Source: Clostridium beijerinckii
GTDB taxonomy: Bacteria > Bacillota > Clostridia > Clostridiales > Clostridiaceae
Length of the DNA stretch: 64,000 nt
Direction: 5' to 3'
NCBI RefSeq assembly: GCF_036699995.1
Contig: NZ_CP144906.1
Coordinates: forward strand, 2,867,001 to 2,931,000
Part shown: piece by piece, positions 28,225-37,378 of the stretch
How positions within the stretch are numbered: position 1 is the first letter of the stretch
Layout: every line of letters starts with the position of its first letter
Position numbers and translations under genes: made by a program
The notes under the pieces: generated by a model
The model's input: only the letters and a program-made list of their open reading frames with translations
Databases searched by the model: none
Told to the model about the DNA's origin: nothing

Positions 28225-28410
28225 ATGAATAAAGCGAGATGTTTAGTTGTTTCTGATTTCACCGCTATTGGTGGTATTATTATAAAGGCTGGCACTATAT
28301 GTGAAGTATTAAATGATGGTGAAGAATTTATATGGATAAATCCTTATATAAAAGAAGCAGATGAAGAAATTCCTATTCCGATTTTAAAATCTCATGTTAG
28401 ATTTCTATAA
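28225..28410 (+). CDS. Small protein, 61 residues, unknown function
   Basis: TAGGAG followed 9 bases later by ATG 28225 opens 61 codons and is followed by its own terminator. An ATG at 28216 abuts the ribosome binding site and is unlikely. The product has a compact beta-rich pattern (CLVVSDFTAIGGIIIKAGTICEVL ... EFIWINPYI) and no cysteine pair, signal or membrane segment. It is the only plus-strand gene in about 40 kb of minus-strand glycan genes and splits the CDP-sugar genes in two. A plus-strand CATATAATG lies upstream. No family recognised. Confidence 0.6.
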   Translation: MNKARCLVVSDFTAIGGIIIKAGTICEVLNDGEEFIWINPYIKEADEEIPIPILKSHVRFL

Positions 28411-28418
28411 CAATTAAT

Positions 28419-28452
28419 AAGGTGGTAATTTACCACCTTGGAAGTTTTTTTA
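28419..28452. terminator. Bidirectional terminator
   Basis: AAGGTGGTAA (28419-28428) pairs with TTACCACCTT (28430-28439), followed by GGAAGTTTTTTT on the plus strand. It separates the convergent 61-residue ORF and the glycosyltransferase ending at 28457. Confidence 0.85.
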
Positions 28453-28456
28453 TGGA

Positions 28457-29197
28457 TTACTTACCTATATATTCAGGTATTATTTTATTTACAACTTCTA
28501 TATCATCAGTAGCATCATCCACCTGAGTAAACCAATTATTAAAGCTTGTAATAGTATTTTTACCATGAACATGCCATAAATAATTTCTCTTTTCTATAAA
28601 TTCATGTGGAACTCTAATAGCTATATACTGTTCATTATCAATATCTGTAAAATCTTGGCTGTATATTTTACCATTTAAATAGTCTTGTGTTTTATAAATA
28701 AAGGTATAAAATGTTACAACCTTGCAATAACATTTACCTATTGATTTATTTACCGAATCATAAATATATCCACTTCTATTAATTAAAGAAACAGTTTCAG
28801 GTTTTGGATTATAGTCATATAATTGTTGTATAAATGTTTTATGGTAAGCATCATCTGAATCTAGCCTCACAAAATAAACATATTCATAGTCTTTTAAATA
28901 TTCTTTTATTTCCTCGCGATACTTAGATTTCATTACAAAATGAACATTACTTGGAAGAGTCTCATACTTATTTAATGCTGACTTTATCAACTCATCAGTA
29001 GCGTCTTCATAACAAAGGAAGAAGTTAAAATCTTGATTGGTTTGTAATTTTAAACTTCTGAGTGTGAATTCCTGAAATACTTTGATTCTATAATTTATCC
29101 ATTCTTTAGTATAGCGATCTCGTCCATTTTGTATATAGGGTTTAACATTAAACATACTTGTTATTATTACAGTTTTATTTTTCATTTTACACTTCAC
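28457..29197 (-). CDS. Rhamnosyltransferase-like glycosyltransferase (paralogue 2)
   Basis: A 246-residue paralogue of the 24206-24991 protein with the same order of motifs: EFTLRSLKLQTNQDFNFFLCYED, YVYFVRLDSDDAYHKTFIQQLYDYNPKPETVSLINRSGYIYDS and YLWHVHGKNT. The DSDD cluster is the presumed nucleotide-sugar/metal site. The start overlaps the end of the SDR gene by 11 bases, implying coupled translation. Having two copies in one gene set suggests two successive transfers of similar sugars. Confidence 0.72.
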   Translation of the reverse strand: MKCKMKNKTVIITSMFNVKPYIQNGRDRYTKEWINYRIKVFQEFTLRSLKLQTNQDFNFFLCYEDATDELIKSALNKYETLPSNVHFVMKSKYREEIKEYLKDYEYVYFVRLDSDDAYHKTFIQQLYDYNPKPETVSLINRSGYIYDSVNKSIGKCYCKVVTFYTFIYKTQDYLNGKIYSQDFTDIDNEQYIAIRVPHEFIEKRNYLWHVHGKNTITSFNNWFTQVDDATDDIEVVNKIIPEYIGK

Positions 29198-30137
29198 TCT
29201 CTATAAATTGTTCAAATGTTTCCTTTATCTCATCCTCAATGTTGCAATTAGGTTTATATCCAATTGATTTTATTTTAGATATATCGAATATATAGTCATC
29301 TTTTTCAATTATTTGATCAAGTTTTTTTGTATGAGCTATTTCGATTTGTTTTCCTTTTAAAAGTTTTTCGCCAACACTTTTTACAATTTCTGCAACTTCA
29401 TTTATAGAATAATTTGAATCGCCTCCTATATTAAAGACATCATATTTTTGTTTTTGCTCTTCTAATATAATATCAATTGCACTGCACAAATCTTTAATAG
29501 ATAAGAAGTTTCTTTTTTGGTTTCCTGATGAATTTATTATGATTTTATTAGTTTTAAAGGCCTGTACTATGAAGTTATTTGGCACAATACTCCATCTTTC
29601 AATTCCACTGAAAAGTGGTCTAGTACAAAGGTTTGCGAGTCTTATAGAAGTTCCTAAGATATTAGAGTTATTTGAATAACGTTTTGTGAGAAGTTCTCCA
29701 AAGTAATGAGTTATTCCATATAAAGTCGATGCTTCAATGCTGCTTTTTTCATTTATTGTTCCAACAATGTTGGAACTTCCATATGCATGAAATGTTGAAA
29801 CGTAGATAAATCTTCCTATTCCTAATTTAGTACATATATCAAGCATATTTTCAGTACCATACGTGTTTATTAAAATAGACTCCTTAGGTGAATTTTTACA
29901 CTTAACCTCATTGGCTGCTGCACAGTGTATAACACAATCATACTTATTTCCTAATAGTTTTAAGAATAGTTTTTCATCAGTTATATCCGCAATTACCACA
30001 TTAAATTTCTTAGTCCATTCCTCCATATATTTCGGGATTTTTCTTCCAATAAGTGTTACTTCATTTCCTTTTAAAGAGAGATATTCTGCACAATAACTTC
30101 CTAAATATCCAAATCCACCTGTAATTAAAATATTCAT
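29187..30137 (-). CDS. NAD-dependent epimerase/dehydratase (SDR), candidate CDP-4-keto-dideoxyhexose reductase
   Basis: A 316-residue extended SDR with GGFGYLGSY at 7-15, an active-site STFHAYG and Tyr-x3-His (YGITH) where most relatives have Tyr-x3-Lys, which is worth noting. Substrate-binding region NFIVQAFK and GNQKRNFLSIKDL are typical of sugar-nucleotide SDRs. Its position after rfbF-rfbG suggests the final C4 reduction of the 3,6-dideoxyhexulose (AscF/AbeJ/PrtS role), but specificity cannot be read. Confidence 0.72.
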   Translation of the reverse strand: MNILITGGFGYLGSYCAEYLSLKGNEVTLIGRKIPKYMEEWTKKFNVVIADITDEKLFLKLLGNKYDCVIHCAAANEVKCKNSPKESILINTYGTENMLDICTKLGIGRFIYVSTFHAYGSSNIVGTINEKSSIEASTLYGITHYFGELLTKRYSNNSNILGTSIRLANLCTRPLFSGIERWSIVPNNFIVQAFKTNKIIINSSGNQKRNFLSIKDLCSAIDIILEEQKQKYDVFNIGGDSNYSINEVAEIVKSVGEKLLKGKQIEIAHTKKLDQIIEKDDYIFDISKIKSIGYKPNCNIEDEIKETFEQFIESEV

Positions 30138-30152
30138 ATTATTACCCTACCT

Positions 30153-31253
30153 CTACTCAAAACTTTTGTCTTCTATGGTTTCTATTTGTTTCATGCATAG
30201 CTCATAAACATCACTATTTTTATAGCCTTTATACCATTCAACAGTCATTTTAAGTGCTTCGTCTATACCAAGGATAGGATTCCACTTGATATATCTCTTA
30301 GCTTTAGTGCAATCAATGCTTAATAACTCTGCTTCATGGGGACCATTATTTTGAGCAATTATAAAAGCACCTTCACCCCAAAGCTTTATTGTTCTAGAAA
30401 CAATATCTTTAACTGTTAAAATATCATTTGAATTTGGTCCAAAGTTCCAAGCTCCAATAAATTCAGACTCATGTGAAATCAAATGATTACCTAACATCAG
30501 ATATCCTCTTAGCGGATCTAAAACATGTTGCCAAGGCCTTATTGCAATTGGGTTTCTTATTACTATGGGAGCCTTATTTTGCAATGATCTTATTATATCC
30601 GGAATAATTCTATCCTTGCTCCAATCTCCTCCTCCAATTACATTTCCAGCCCTTACAGTTGCAATAAATTTTCCATGATTTTTGCATTCATTAGGATTGA
30701 AAAAGCAATTTATATATGATCCAGTAACAAGCTCTGCACAAGCTTTACTACAACTATATGGATCATATCCCCCGAGTCTATCAGTTTCTTTATATCCCCA
30801 TATCTGATTTATATTTTCATAGCATTTATCTGAGGTTATGATAATCCCAGCTTGGACACTTTTGCTTTTTCGTATACATTCAAGTATATTTATGGTTCCC
30901 TTTATATTAATATCAAAAGTTTCCACTGGCATTTCATAAGATAATCTCACTAATGGTTGTGCAGCGAGATGAAATACAACTTCAGGCTCATACTTATCAA
31001 ATATCTTTTCCATTTCATCTAAATTTCGTATATCATTACGTAGGTCAACTATTTTATTACTTAATTTAGCTAATACAAAATTATCATATTTTGTATATGG
31101 GTCTTTAGATACTCCAATTACACTAGCTCCAGATTTTAGTAACCACATACATAACCACGATCCCTTAAATCCAGTATGTCCTGTTACAAGTACTTTTTTA
31201 CCTTTGTATTTATCAAGATTTAATCTTTTGTCTTCTACTCCCATATCTTCCAC
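30153..31253 (-). CDS. rfbG: CDP-glucose 4,6-dehydratase
   Basis: Converts CDP-glucose to CDP-4-keto-6-deoxyglucose. A 366-residue SDR with VTGHTGFKGSWL (about 20-31), the dehydratase triad region IITSDKCYEN and YDPYSCSKA, and RAGNVIGGGDWSKDRIIPD and RPWQHVLDPL, which are distinctive for RfbG. The start is GTG 31253 with GGGAG upstream and overlaps rfbF by 19 bases; an ATG lies 9 bases further in. It follows rfbF, as in Salmonella and Yersinia. Confidence 0.95.
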   Translation of the reverse strand: MEDMGVEDKRLNLDKYKGKKVLVTGHTGFKGSWLCMWLLKSGASVIGVSKDPYTKYDNFVLAKLSNKIVDLRNDIRNLDEMEKIFDKYEPEVVFHLAAQPLVRLSYEMPVETFDINIKGTINILECIRKSKSVQAGIIITSDKCYENINQIWGYKETDRLGGYDPYSCSKACAELVTGSYINCFFNPNECKNHGKFIATVRAGNVIGGGDWSKDRIIPDIIRSLQNKAPIVIRNPIAIRPWQHVLDPLRGYLMLGNHLISHESEFIGAWNFGPNSNDILTVKDIVSRTIKLWGEGAFIIAQNNGPHEAELLSIDCTKAKRYIKWNPILGIDEALKMTVEWYKGYKNSDVYELCMKQIETIEDKSFE

Positions 31254-32008
31254 TTACCTTCTCCCGCATTATATAGATTATTTATATCTTCTACATCTTT
31301 GGCTGTGTCTACAGCTTTCCAAAAACCGTAATGATTAAACACAGATACTTGTCTATCTTTAACGAGACTTCTTAAAGGTTCTTGCTCAAACATACAGTCT
31401 TCATTAGGAATATAGTTTAGAGCCTTTTTATTAATAACCATATATCCACCGTTAATTATTGTATCTTTGATTGGTTTTTCTTCAAAATTTTCTACTATTC
31501 CATTATTAGTTTTTAATTCACCAAAAGTTGATACAGGATTAATTCCTGTTAAAGTTACATACGTACCTTTATTTTTATGATACTCAAGTAAATCGTTTAT
31601 ATTAACATCGCTTAATCCGTCGCCGTATGTCATAAAAAATTCTTCGCCTTCAATATAATCACTAACCCTCTTTAGTCTTGTTGCTGTTTTCGCTTCTAAT
31701 CCCGTATCAACAAGGGTTATAGACCATTTTTCTTTTTCTCCATCTAAATATTTTATTTTATAATCATCATCACACATTGTTATTGTGAAATTTCTATTAA
31801 GAATAAGCATATTAGCAAAATATTGTTTAATTAATTCTCCTTTATATCCAAGACATAAAATAAAATGATCATAACCATAGTGGTAATAAGTCTTCATTAT
31901 ATGCCATATAATAGGTCTATCTCCTACCGTTACAAGAGGCTTAGGAATTCTTTCACTGTACTCTCTCATCCTCATTCCTTTTCCGCCACATAATATTACA
32001 ACATCCAT
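31235..32008 (-). CDS. rfbF: Glucose-1-phosphate cytidylyltransferase
   Basis: Makes CDP-glucose from CTP and glucose-1-phosphate. The 257-residue protein has the nucleotidyltransferase signature ILCGGKGMRMREYSERIPKPLV, then YGDGLSDVNI with the metal aspartate and NGGYMVINKKAL. The sequence and length match RfbF/AscA. First gene of the CDP-3,6-dideoxyhexose operon; a terminator lies upstream, after rfbB. Confidence 0.95.
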   Translation of the reverse strand: MDVVILCGGKGMRMREYSERIPKPLVTVGDRPIIWHIMKTYYHYGYDHFILCLGYKGELIKQYFANMLILNRNFTITMCDDDYKIKYLDGEKEKWSITLVDTGLEAKTATRLKRVSDYIEGEEFFMTYGDGLSDVNINDLLEYHKNKGTYVTLTGINPVSTFGELKTNNGIVENFEEKPIKDTIINGGYMVINKKALNYIPNEDCMFEQEPLRSLVKDRQVSVFNHYGFWKAVDTAKDVEDINNLYNAGEGKWKIWE

Positions 32009-32121
32009 ATCTTTAGCACCTCATTTTCTACTCGTAGTATTTTATAATATGATTTCACTACTTCTTATGTTACTTTATAAACACGAATTTACTCTATTGC
32101 ATAACATACTATTAAAAAAAT

Positions 32122-32148
32122 AAAAAAGCATCATAATAATGCTTTTTT
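32122..32148 (-). terminator. Terminator of the dTDP-rhamnose operon
   Basis: AAAAAAGCAT (32122-32131) pairs with ATGCTTTTTT (32139-32148) around a 7-base loop. It is placed after the rfbB stop at 32203 and before rfbF. Confidence 0.8.
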
Positions 32149-32202
32149 AGATTAAATAATAAATATAAATTTAGGCAATTCTTAACAAGAAATTGGAATA
32201 TA

Positions 32203-33252
32203 TTATTTGTACATATTTTTATAATATTTTTGGTAATCACCAGAGGTTACATTTTTCATCCATTCTTTGTTATCTAAATACCATTTAATTGTTTGTTTTA
32301 TTCCAATTTCAAAAGTAGTTTCTGGGTACCAACCTAATTCCTTTTTTATTTTGTCTGGTGCTATGCCATACCTTCTATCATGTCCTTTTCTATCCTCAAC
32401 ATATTTTATCAAGCTTTCACTTACATTTTTGTCTACATTTTCGTTAATATAAGAAATAACTGTTTTTACAATCTGTATATTAGTTCTTTCATTATGACCA
32501 CCAATATTATATATCTCTCCTATCCTGCCATTATTAATTACCATATCAATAGCTTTCACATGATCTTCTACAAAAAGCCAGTCTCTTATATTCATTCCAT
32601 CCCCATAGACCGGAAGTCTCTTATGATTTAAACAATTATTTATTAATAAAGGAATTAACTTTTCTGGAAATTGAAAAGGTCCATAATTATTTGAGCACCT
32701 TGTTATATTTATTGGCATTTTATACGTATCATAATAAGCTTTAACTATTAAATCTGCCCCTGCCTTGCTTGAAGAATATGGACTATGAGGATCTAAAGGG
32801 GTAGTCTCTTTAAAAAAGCCTTTAGAGCCTAACGAGCCATAAACTTCATCTGTTGATACCTGAAGAAATTTAACGCCTTCTTCAAATCCTTGATCATTTT
32901 CCCAAGCATTTTTTGCGCAATTTAGGATATTAACAGTACCAAGTATATTTGTTTTCGCAAATACTTCAGGTTCTTTTATACTTCTATCAACATGGGATTC
33001 TGCTGCAAAATGGACAACATAATTTATATGATATTTCTTAAAAAGTATTTCGACTAATTCTTTATCACAAATATCTCCTTGAACAAATTCATATCTTTTA
33101 TCATTTTCTATAGATTTAAGATTTTCTAAATTCCCTGCATAAGTTAACTTATCTAAATTTATTATATTAATATCTTCGTATTTATTTAGCATATATAAAA
33201 TAAAATTTGATCCTATAAATCCAGCTCCACCTGTAACTAAATAAGTTTTCAT
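32203..33252 (-). CDS. rfbB: dTDP-glucose 4,6-dehydratase
   Basis: Converts dTDP-glucose to dTDP-4-keto-6-deoxyglucose, the branch point for rhamnose and for 3-amino-3,6-dideoxyhexoses. A 349-residue SDR with TGGAGFIGSNF, HFAAESHVDRSI, STDEVYGSLG, and the catalytic YSSSKAGAD. Last gene of the rfbA-C-D-B operon, 18 bases after rfbD. Its product also feeds the FdtA/FdtB-like genes at 35847-37360. Confidence 0.96.
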   Translation of the reverse strand: MKTYLVTGGAGFIGSNFILYMLNKYEDINIINLDKLTYAGNLENLKSIENDKRYEFVQGDICDKELVEILFKKYHINYVVHFAAESHVDRSIKEPEVFAKTNILGTVNILNCAKNAWENDQGFEEGVKFLQVSTDEVYGSLGSKGFFKETTPLDPHSPYSSSKAGADLIVKAYYDTYKMPINITRCSNNYGPFQFPEKLIPLLINNCLNHKRLPVYGDGMNIRDWLFVEDHVKAIDMVINNGRIGEIYNIGGHNERTNIQIVKTVISYINENVDKNVSESLIKYVEDRKGHDRRYGIAPDKIKKELGWYPETTFEIGIKQTIKWYLDNKEWMKNVTSGDYQKYYKNMYK

Positions 33253-33270
33253 GACTACAACTCCTTTATT

Positions 33271-34158
33271 TCACTTACCTAATTTACTTATAAACGCTTC
33301 TATTGCATCTTTCCAATCTCTCATTTCATCGCCAACAGTATTTCTTAACATCATATTATCCAGAGACGAATATTCAGGTCTTTTTGCCTGAGTCTTATAT
33401 TCTTCAGAAGTACAAGGTATTACTTCACATTCTTCTCCAGATAATTTAACAATTCTTTTAGCAAATTCATACCATGTACACTCGCCATTATTGGTACAAT
33501 GATATATTCCGTAACCATCTGTTTCTATTAGCTTCAAGATATGATATGCTAAATCATTAGCATAAGTAGGATTTCCTACTTGATCATTCACAACATTAAT
33601 ATGGTTTTTTTCTTTAGAAAGTTTCATTATTGTATAAACAAAATTACTTCCGACATAACCATAAAGCCACGCTGTTCTTACAATAAAATGCTTTGAACAT
33701 AATAGCTGTACATACTGCTCTCCTAGAAATTTAGTTTTACCATATACACTAGATGGTGAAGCTAAATCATATTCTTTTAATGGCTTATGAGTATTTTCGC
33801 TAAACACATAATCGGTAGACACTTGTACTAGTTTAGCGCCTATTGAGTCACAAGCTATAGCAAGATTTCTTGGCCCTAATGAGTTAACCCTAAATGCAAA
33901 ATCCTCATCAATTTCGCATCTATCAACATTGGTGGCTGCAGCGCAGTTTATTACTACTTCTGGTTTTAAATAACTTAGCACCTCTTTAACTTTGACTAAA
34001 TTCGTTATATCCAGCTCATCTACGTCAAAGCCAATAACTTCAGATAGCTTTATACTTTCTGATATCTCTCCTATATCAGCTCTTCCGATTTTTATTATTT
34101 CCGTAATCTCTCTGCCTAATTGTCCTTTTGCTCCAGTTATTAATATTTTCATTGTCAA
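33271..34158 (-). CDS. rfbD: dTDP-4-dehydrorhamnose reductase
   Basis: Reduces dTDP-4-keto-rhamnose to dTDP-L-rhamnose with NADPH. The 295-residue SDR has ITGAKGQLGREI, NCAAATNVDRCE, STDYVFSENTHKPLKEYD and the catalytic YGKTKFLGE. A second start codon two codons in (M3) is possible. Operon neighbours are 17-18 bases away on both sides. Confidence 0.95.
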   Translation of the reverse strand: MTMKILITGAKGQLGREITEIIKIGRADIGEISESIKLSEVIGFDVDELDITNLVKVKEVLSYLKPEVVINCAAATNVDRCEIDEDFAFRVNSLGPRNLAIACDSIGAKLVQVSTDYVFSENTHKPLKEYDLASPSSVYGKTKFLGEQYVQLLCSKHFIVRTAWLYGYVGSNFVYTIMKLSKEKNHINVVNDQVGNPTYANDLAYHILKLIETDGYGIYHCTNNGECTWYEFAKRIVKLSGEECEVIPCTSEEYKTQAKRPEYSSLDNMMLRNTVGDEMRDWKDAIEAFISKLGK

Positions 34159-34175
34159 ATACGCACCTCTTTTAA

Positions 34176-34751
34176 CTAGATATTATAATCTGGATATTCC
34201 CTTAGATCTATCTCGCTTATACCTATATTACCTTTGTCTTTTTCTGATAAAATTACATTATTAACTTTGTCTAAAGGCCATGAAATATTTATATCAGGAT
34301 CATTCCATTTGATACCTTCTTCGTACTCGGGTGCATAAAAATCTGTACACTTATAATTAAATATAGCTTCATCAGAAAGTACTAAAAATCCATGTGCAAA
34401 ACCTTCTGGAATATAAAATAACTTTTTATTTTCTTCACTTAAAATGATTCCTTCCCATTTGCCGTATGTTTTTGAACCATTTCTTAAATCAACAGCTACA
34501 TCAAAAACTTCACCCTTACTTACTCTAATAAGTTTTCCCTGACTATGCCTTTTCTGAAAATGAAGTCCTCTTAAAACTCCTTTAGTGGATCTTGATTCAT
34601 TATCTTGGACAAAATTCATATTAAGTCCTACTTCTTCAAAATGTTTTCTATTATAAGTTTCCATAAAATAGCCTCTATTGTCTCCAAAAATCTTTGGTTC
34701 TATTACATAAACTCCACTTATCTTGGTTTCAATAAATTTGAAATTTCCCAT
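34176..34751 (-). CDS. rfbC: dTDP-4-dehydrorhamnose 3,5-epimerase
   Basis: The 191-residue cupin epimerises C3 and C5 of dTDP-4-keto-6-deoxyglucose. Motifs: GYFMETYNRKHFEEVG, FVQDNESRSTKGVLRGLHFQ with the catalytic His, GEVFDVAVDLRNGSKTYGKW, YIPEGFAHGFLVLSD and YKCTDFYAPEYE. Full length and typical. Second gene of rfbACDB. Confidence 0.96.
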   Translation of the reverse strand: MGNFKFIETKISGVYVIEPKIFGDNRGYFMETYNRKHFEEVGLNMNFVQDNESRSTKGVLRGLHFQKRHSQGKLIRVSKGEVFDVAVDLRNGSKTYGKWEGIILSEENKKLFYIPEGFAHGFLVLSDEAIFNYKCTDFYAPEYEEGIKWNDPDINISWPLDKVNNVILSEKDKGNIGISEIDLREYPDYNI

Positions 34752-34768
34752 ACTTCACCTCTTATTTA

Positions 34769-35656
34769 CTAACATTTAGTATTCGATTCAATACTTTTAA
34801 CTACATCGATTAGATATTTTCCGTATCCAGTCTTTTTTAGAGTCTCAGCAATTTCTAGTACCTTTTCTGCTGTTATCCAACCCTTACAATAGGCTATTTC
34901 CTCGAGGCACGCTATATATATGCCTTGAGTATTTTGAATTGTTTCAACGAAATTAGATGCTTGAAGCATCGCTGAATGTGTACCTGTATCAAGCCAAGCC
35001 ATACCTCTACCTAACAATTGAACTTTTAATGAATCCTCTTCTAAATAAGCTTTATTTAAATCTGTTATTTCTAATTCTCCTCTTGCCGATGGTTTTAACT
35101 TTTTTGCTTTTTCAACTACTGTATTATCATAAAAATATAGACCTGGAACAACATATTTTGATTTTGGATTTTCAGGTTTTTCTTCTAATGAGATAACCTT
35201 TCCATTACTATCAAACTCAACAACTCCAAAAGCTTTTGGATTTTGAATGTAATATCCAAACACATATGCTCCGTTTTCTAAGCTTGCAGCTTTTTTTAAA
35301 ATATCTGAAAAGCCTTGGCCATAAAAAATATTATCACCAAGCACCATTGCTACATTATCATCTTTAATAAATTTTTCTCCAATAATAAATGCTTCTGCAA
35401 GTCCATTAGGATTTTTTTGAACTGCATACTCAATATTTAATCCTAGATCTTTTCCATCCTTAAATAATTCTTTAAAACTAACTATATCTCTAGATGTTGA
35501 GATAATTAAAATATCTCTTATTCCTGAAAGCATTAAAACTGACATTGGATAATAAATCATTGGTTTATCATATATTGGTATCATTTGTTTTGACATTGCT
35601 TTTGTTGATGGATACAGGCGTGTTCCACTACCACCTGCTAAAATAATTCCTCTCAT
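34769..35656 (-). CDS. rfbA: Glucose-1-phosphate thymidylyltransferase
   Basis: Makes dTDP-glucose, the entry to all dTDP-deoxysugars. 295 residues with [68 protein letters not shown] and [12 protein letters not shown]. The ATG at 35656 has GGGGGA 5 bases upstream; an upstream in-frame start at 35671 would include that site. First gene of the rhamnose operon. Confidence 0.96.
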   Translation of the reverse strand: MRGIILAGGSGTRLYPSTKAMSKQMIPIYDKPMIYYPMSVLMLSGIRDILIISTSRDIVSFKELFKDGKDLGLNIEYAVQKNPNGLAEAFIIGEKFIKDDNVAMVLGDNIFYGQGFSDILKKAASLENGAYVFGYYIQNPKAFGVVEFDSNGKVISLEEKPENPKSKYVVPGLYFYDNTVVEKAKKLKPSARGELEITDLNKAYLEEDSLKVQLLGRGMAWLDTGTHSAMLQASNFVETIQNTQGIYIACLEEIAYCKGWITAEKVLEIAETLKKTGYGKYLIDVVKSIESNTKC

Positions 35657-35766
35657 TTTAATCCCCCACAATATCTTAGTTATTACATTAACTAGGATAA
35701 TTTTGTTTATTAATTATGTTATGAAAAACTTAAGCATATAGTTACTTTCTAATTTCATAAAGTTAG

Positions 35767-35804
35767 AAAACAGCATTTCCTTCTCTTTTAGAAAATGCTG
35801 TTTA
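35767..35804 (-). terminator. Terminator of the aminodeoxyhexose operon
   Basis: AAACAGCATTT (35768-35778) pairs with AAATGCTGTTT (35793-35803), 44 bases past the minus-strand stop at 35847; the minus strand continues TTTTCTAACTTT. Confidence 0.65.
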
Positions 35805-35846
35805 ACAAGTTGCTTTTACTATTCTTTCATAAATAATATGGCTATA

Positions 35847-36941
35847 TTACCATTTGTTTAAAATATCTATTACATAATTTATTTCTTCATTAGTCATCCC
35901 ATACCATATTGGTATGCTTAGTACTGTCTTAGAGATACATTCTGCCAATGGAAAGTCTCCTTCTTTATATTCTAACTCCTTGTACGCTTTCTGAAGGTGT
36001 ATAGGTATTGGATAGTGAATTACAGTACTAATTCCATGAGAATTTAAATAAGTTACTAATTCATCTCTAAATTCTGTTCGCAGTGCAAATACATGCCATA
36101 TAGAATCAGTTGCTAAATCTATATTAGGAAGAATTAATTTATTGTTAGTAATTTTCTCTAAATATACTTTGGCCACCTTTTGCCTATAAGAATTCCATTT
36201 ATCAAGAGATTTTAGTTTTATGCTTAAATATCCTGCTTGAATTTCATCTAGTCTTGAATTAACGCCCTTGTATTCATTATAATATTTTATTTTAGATCCG
36301 TAGTTTCTAATAGCTCGAACTTTTTCTGCTAACTCCTTATCATTAGTTAGAATCGCTCCGCCATCACCTAGTGCTCCTAAATTTTTTCCTGGATAAAAAC
36401 TAAATCCTGCAGCATCCCCAAGATTCCCAGCTTTTTGTCCGTTATATATTGCACCGTGAGCTTGAGCTGAATCCTCTATTAGTTTTAAATTATATTTTTT
36501 ACATAATGGTTTTATTTTATCAATTTCTGCTGGTCTACCATATAAATGAACAGCAATTATTGCTTTAGTTTTTTTAGTAATAGCTGCTTCAATTTTAGTT
36601 ACATCTATATTAAAAGTATTGATATCAGGTTCTACAAGAATAACTTTAGCCCCAACATATGAAACTGCTAATGCAGTGGCAATATAAGTATTTGCTGGAA
36701 CTATTACTTCATCACCTTCACCAATATCATATCCTCTTAAAATAATTGAAAGTGCATCTAAGCCATTTCCACAGCTTATGCAATAATTAGCACCACAATA
36801 TTTAGAAAACTCTTTTTCAAAGGCTTCCACATATGGTCCCAAAATAAACCAGTTATTGTCATATATTTTCTCAAAAACATTTAAAATTTCATCTTTTATT
36901 TCATTGTGCATTGGTTCAAAATTTAAAAATGGTACTTCCAT
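35847..36941 (-). CDS. DegT/DnrJ/EryC1-family sugar-nucleotide 3-aminotransferase (FdtB/QdtB-like)
   Basis: A 364-residue PLP aminotransferase with [31 protein letters not shown] and the PLP lysine in [18 protein letters not shown]. Pairing with an FdtA-type ketoisomerase directly upstream (11 bases) points to amination of dTDP-3-keto-6-deoxyhexose to dTDP-Fuc3N or dTDP-Qui3N. Which epimer is made depends on the isomerase and cannot be told by eye. Confidence 0.82.
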   Translation of the reverse strand: MEVPFLNFEPMHNEIKDEILNVFEKIYDNNWFILGPYVEAFEKEFSKYCGANYCISCGNGLDALSIILRGYDIGEGDEVIVPANTYIATALAVSYVGAKVILVEPDINTFNIDVTKIEAAITKKTKAIIAVHLYGRPAEIDKIKPLCKKYNLKLIEDSAQAHGAIYNGQKAGNLGDAAGFSFYPGKNLGALGDGGAILTNDKELAEKVRAIRNYGSKIKYYNEYKGVNSRLDEIQAGYLSIKLKSLDKWNSYRQKVAKVYLEKITNNKLILPNIDLATDSIWHVFALRTEFRDELVTYLNSHGISTVIHYPIPIHLQKAYKELEYKEGDFPLAECISKTVLSIPIWYGMTNEEINYVIDILNKW

Positions 36942-36952
36942 AAAACCCCTTC

Positions 36953-37360
36953 TTAATATCTATTAAAAGCTTCTTTCATATAAAAATCTATATTTCGTAT
37001 ATAGTCGTCTTCATTATAATAATCTGATGCAAGAACTAAAAGAACTGCACCTTCACTAAAATCATACATTTCTCTCCAAATATATGGGCCGATATATAGC
37101 CCAACCGCTGAATTATCTAATGTGAATTCAGCTTCTTCTTTTGGAGATTTAACTTTTATTTTTACAGAGCCATTAAGGCATATTAATACTTGATGAAGTT
37201 TCCTATGTGCGTGAAAACCTCTTGATATATCTTGAGGAACTTTTGTAATATAATATATTCGTTTTATATCAAACGGAATATCAACAAGTCCCTCAATCGG
37301 TGTTAAGTTCCCATATTTACTACCTATATTAAGAAATTTAAATAGAGAACAATTATACAT
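36953..37360 (-). CDS. dTDP-4-keto-6-deoxyhexose 3,4-ketoisomerase (FdtA/QdtA-like cupin)
   Basis: A 135-residue single-domain cupin. [24 protein letters not shown] contains Tyr36-Tyr37, Arg47 and the catalytic His50 and His52 of the FdtA family; [12 protein letters not shown] and [13 protein letters not shown] are also typical. It moves the keto group from C4 to C3 of dTDP-4-keto-6-deoxyglucose, made by RfbB. Operon with the aminotransferase and acyltransferases. Confidence 0.85.
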   Translation of the reverse strand: MYNCSLFKFLNIGSKYGNLTPIEGLVDIPFDIKRIYYITKVPQDISRGFHAHRKLHQVLICLNGSVKIKVKSPKEEAEFTLDNSAVGLYIGPYIWREMYDFSEGAVLLVLASDYYNEDDYIRNIDFYMKEAFNRY

Positions 37361-37378
37361 TTCATCACCTCAGAGTTG

